8,787 nt of DNA from positions 1 to 8,787 of the forward strand of contig DBMN01000323.1 in NCBI GenBank assembly GCA_002298965.1, written 5' to 3'. Position numbers and translations under genes: made by a program. Below the pieces are notes generated by a model that made no database searches, was not told where the DNA came from, and saw only the letters and a list, made by a program, of their open reading frames with translations. This document shows positions 6,420-8,787 of the stretch, one piece after another; position 1 is the stretch's first letter, and each line of letters opens with the position of its first letter. The stretch comes from Rhizobiales bacterium UBA697 (GTDB lineage: Bacteria; Pseudomonadota; Alphaproteobacteria; Rhizobiales; Ancalomicrobiaceae).

Positions 6420-6423
<4 letters not shown>
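4798..6423 (+). CDS. nadB: L-aspartate oxidase NadB
   Basis: This 541-residue FAD enzyme oxidises L-aspartate to iminoaspartate, the unstable substrate handed to NadA. The FAD-binding Rossmann motif is VVIIGGGLAGIFCAL (23-37), followed by GGGGSSYWAQGGMAAA (53-68), which contacts the flavin. Succinate dehydrogenase/fumarate reductase-type active-site elements follow: QFHPTAI (246-252, His248), APRDVVARAI (292-301, Arg294), HYHMGGV (353-359, His353) and GANRLASNSLLEA (386-398, Arg388). These correspond, by memory of E. coli NadB, to His244, Arg290, His351 and Arg386. A helical C-terminal domain (about 435-515) ends with the family's HWRSDFPETD. Length is typical. The start is TTG 4798, with GGAGG 8 nt upstream. 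The stop TGA 6421-6423 overlaps the nadC ATG by 4 nt, implying translational coupling. It follows nadA by 76 nt. Confidence 0.97.
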
Positions 6424-7298
<875 letters not shown>

Positions 7299-7318
7299 GC
7301 ACGACCGACAGGAACACG

Positions 7319-7350
7319 AAAAAGGGGGCCGCGAGGCCCCCTTGGTCTTT
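7319..7350. terminator. Bidirectional intrinsic terminator between nadC and the convergent gene
   Basis: A perfect 9-bp stem, AAGGGGGCC (7322-7330) with GGCCCCCTT (7335-7343), is closed by a GCGA tetraloop of the GNRA type. Rightward, the stem ends in TT and is followed by GGTCTTT, a weak T-tract. Leftward, it is followed by five T residues (complement of 7319-7323), a strong signal for the gene ending at 7368. It sits between two convergent stop codons and serves both. Confidence 0.88.
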
Positions 7351-7367
7351 CAGCGCATCGATCGCGA

Positions 7368-8393
7368 TCACGGCGGCAGCTGGTCGTCGCCGGTCTTGGC
7401 GGCGGCGTCCGCCTCCTCGTCACCGAGCAGCGACTTGAAGCGATATTCGACGTCGTTCGAATTGGCATAGCCCATCATCGGCACGTCGGGCTGTGCCCAG
7501 ATGCGCGAGCGCGGCGGCAGCTGCGCCACCTGGCCTTCCGGCACCGGCGGCAGCAGAACGCGGTTGTGACCGGGCTTGCCGACCGAGACGGTGGCGACCA
7601 CCGACGGCGTCACGACGCGGCCGGGACCGGAGCGAACCATGGCGACGACGATCGGCTCGCGATCGGTCTCCGGCGTCTTGACGATGGCGACGCGCGGCAG
7701 GGACTTCTCCGACTGCGGCGCGGTCCACGAGGCGATGGTGGCGACCGGCGGCCAGCCGTCCTGCGACGGCGGCACGACGGCGAGCGTCGGCTTGGTGAAG
7801 ATGTCGCGATCGGTGGTGCGGCCGAGAGGGGCCGGCGAATAGAGGCGATCGGACTTGCCGCCGCGGTTGATGGTCGGCGGCACGCGGCGCTGGTCGGCCG
7901 GAGGCACCTGCCGGGCCGAGGGCACCGAACCGGTCACGTCGGGATCGATGACGGTGTCGGGCACCACCTTGGGCACGTCGCGCGGCGGTTGATCGGCCTC
8001 GGCGACGACGATCGGCTTGACGTCGACGGTGGCGACGACGACGGGCTTCACCTCGGTGGCGGCGACCACGGTCGGCTTCGCCTCGGCCTCGTCGCGGGCG
8101 GCGACCATCGGCTTGGGCGCGACCACCGCGCCGTCCATGGAGAGCGGAAGCTGGTTGGCGGCCTGATGCACCGCGGCGGCGGCGGCGGCGAGGCGCACGT
8201 CGCGCACGCCGTCCCAGTCGGCCATCCAGACGTCGGCGTTGCGGTTGGCCCAACGCAGTGGCGGCTCGCCCGACGGGGCATTGCCCAGCACGGCGGCTGC
8301 GACGAGACCAAAGAAGAGGACGGGGGCCACCCGCATGCGCGAGGTGGACTTCACCCGACGGGCCCTGTGACGGCCACGGCGATCATTCGGCAT
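7368..8393 (-). CDS. Putative exported or membrane-anchored low-complexity protein, unknown function
   Basis: This predicted 341-residue protein matches no family I recognise. With the start at ATG 8393 the N-terminus is strongly basic (residues 1-21, nine Arg), then comes a hydrophobic stretch (VAPVLFFGLVAAAVLG, 22-37) ending in GNA before PSG, which fits a signal peptide cut after Ala39 or a single N-terminal anchor. The remainder is rich in Pro, Val, Ala and Arg and looks largely disordered, so it probably lies in the periplasm. Residues 94-135 hold four tandem KP-V-V-A repeats. An aromatic segment (NADVWMADWDGVRDVRLA, 52-69) and the C-terminal part (IWAQPDVPMMGYANSNDVEYRF, 298-319) look more ordered. 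The start is uncertain: 8393 has GGAG 12 nt upstream, ATG 8336 fits the signal peptide more tightly but lacks a ribosome site, and ATG 8480 is also possible. It converges on nadC and shares its terminator. Confidence 0.7.
   Translation of the reverse strand: MPNDRRGRHRARRVKSTSRMRVAPVLFFGLVAAAVLGNAPSGEPPLRWANRNADVWMADWDGVRDVRLAAAAAAVHQAANQLPLSMDGAVVAPKPMVAARDEAEAKPTVVAATEVKPVVVATVDVKPIVVAEADQPPRDVPKVVPDTVIDPDVTGSVPSARQVPPADQRRVPPTINRGGKSDRLYSPAPLGRTTDRDIFTKPTLAVVPPSQDGWPPVATIASWTAPQSEKSLPRVAIVKTPETDREPIVVAMVRSGPGRVVTPSVVATVSVGKPGHNRVLLPPVPEGQVAQLPPRSRIWAQPDVPMMGYANSNDVEYRFKSLLGDEEADAAAKTGDDQLPP
7989..8114 (-). repeat. Tandem 30-bp coding repeat (four units, KP-V-V-A)
   Basis: Inside the low-complexity protein, four consecutive units begin with Lys-Pro at 8114, 8078, 8048 and 8018 on the reverse strand, spaced 36, 30 and 30 nt. 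The peptide units are KPMVAARDEAEA, KPTVVAATEV, KPVVVATVDV and KPIVVAEADQ. DNA identity between units is high enough to suggest slippage or unequal-crossover expansion, so copy number may vary among strains. Confidence 0.75.
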
Positions 8394-8550
8394 ACGCGAT
8401 ACCAGCTCCGAACAACGCGTCGGAAACCCGCCCGTGACAGTCCTGCCACGGTCCACGGATTCCCTCCGGATCGAAGTCATGATCGCCGGGTAACCTCGAG
8501 AAAGCGTTAAAGGCGGGAGGGGAGCCGCGAATTTCCTCGCATTCGCCCGT

Positions 8551-8570
8551 CCGCGCCCCGCTCGGCGCGG
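8551..8570 (-). terminator. Candidate hairpin after the right-edge leftward gene
   Basis: CCGCGCC (8551-8557) pairs perfectly with GGCGCGG (8564-8570) across a 6-nt loop, 10 nt downstream of the predicted stop codon at 8581-8583. It has no T-tract, so it may be a weak or Rho-assisted terminator. The stretch 8394-8550 between it and the low-complexity gene shows no clear promoter. Confidence 0.35.
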
Positions 8571-8580
8571 CGCGACATGG

Positions 8581-8787
8581 TTACGAAGAACGCGAGACTT
8601 CGGCCGAAAGCCGCCCGGAGAGCATGCCGTCGAGCCGGCGGATGGCGCCGAAGGGACCCTCCCCCGGCCGCTCGAGATCAGCCGCGACCGCCGCGAGCCC
8701 ACGCGCCCCGAAGCGGACGCGGATCGCATCCTCGACCCAGTGGCGGGCCTGCGCGCCGCGCCGCGCCGCCTTGCGCCCGGCCTCGGC
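8581..8787 (-). CDS. Unknown protein, C-terminal 68 residues (truncated by window edge)
   Basis: A frame open from the right edge ends at TAA (complement of 8581-8583). The 68 visible residues include RRGAQARHWVEDAIRV, FGARGLAAVAADLERP and GAIRRLDGMLSGRL, a charged, alanine-rich, probably helical C-terminus. Third codon positions are G/C-rich as in the neighbouring genes and no other frame here gives as natural a composition, so coding is likely. I do not recognise the family. The start lies outside the window. Confidence 0.5.
   Translation of the reverse strand, partial: AEAGRKAARRGAQARHWVEDAIRVRFGARGLAAVAADLERPGEGPFGAIRRLDGMLSGRLSAEVSRSS

Noticed and set aside
8394..8729. Upstream extension of the low-complexity gene to a start near 8729
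   Set aside because: The added residues are Arg/Ser/Pro-rich, resemble an off-frame reading, cross a hairpin and overlap the better frame 8581-8787.

Overview
The window is a high-GC chromosomal segment. Strong G/C bias at third codon positions and long antisense shadow frames are visible throughout. Gene content points to an alphaproteobacterium, most likely Hyphomicrobiales (Rhizobiales): the NadA core and the nadA-nadB-nadC order look alphaproteobacterial, and a 19-bp palindrome in front of nadA resembles the NAD-synthesis operator I recall from that group. I cannot name a genus from sequence alone.

Left part (1-3139). The 3' end of an Lrp/AsnC-type regulator gene runs in from the left edge and converges on a leftward cluster of three genes. 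In transcription order these are an MFS transporter of the YcxA-like type, a glutaredoxin-dependent arsenate reductase (arsC) and an unrecognised alpha/beta-hydrolase-like protein with a GHSKG elbow. Gaps of 79 and 73 nt and the shared strand fit an operon, but a hairpin sits in the first gap. No other ars genes (arsR, arsB, acr3) are present.

Intergenic region (3140-3461). This 322-nt divergent spacer carries several inverted repeats. The two notable ones are a stem followed by six T residues (terminator-like, about 50 nt before nadA) and a perfect 19-bp palindrome just before the nadA ribosome binding site.

Centre (3462-7298). This is a complete de novo quinolinate/NAD operon. NadB oxidises L-aspartate to iminoaspartate, NadA condenses that with dihydroxyacetone phosphate to give quinolinate, and NadC converts quinolinate and PRPP to nicotinate mononucleotide. 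nadB has a TTG start, its stop overlaps the nadC start by 4 nt, and the operon ends in a strong intrinsic terminator. NadA has an 86-residue Lys/Ala/Pro-rich, strongly basic N-terminal extension ahead of a normal catalytic core; this is the most unusual item in the window.

Right part (7299-8787). A leftward gene for a putatively exported or membrane-anchored low-complexity protein with four copies of a 10-12-residue KP-V-V-A repeat converges on the nad operon and shares its bidirectional terminator. The last 207 nt probably hold the 3' end of another leftward gene of unknown identity.

I found no rRNA or tRNA genes, CRISPR arrays, insertion sequences or phage genes. The window reads as housekeeping chromosome with a few unusual details, not as a new defence or mobile system.
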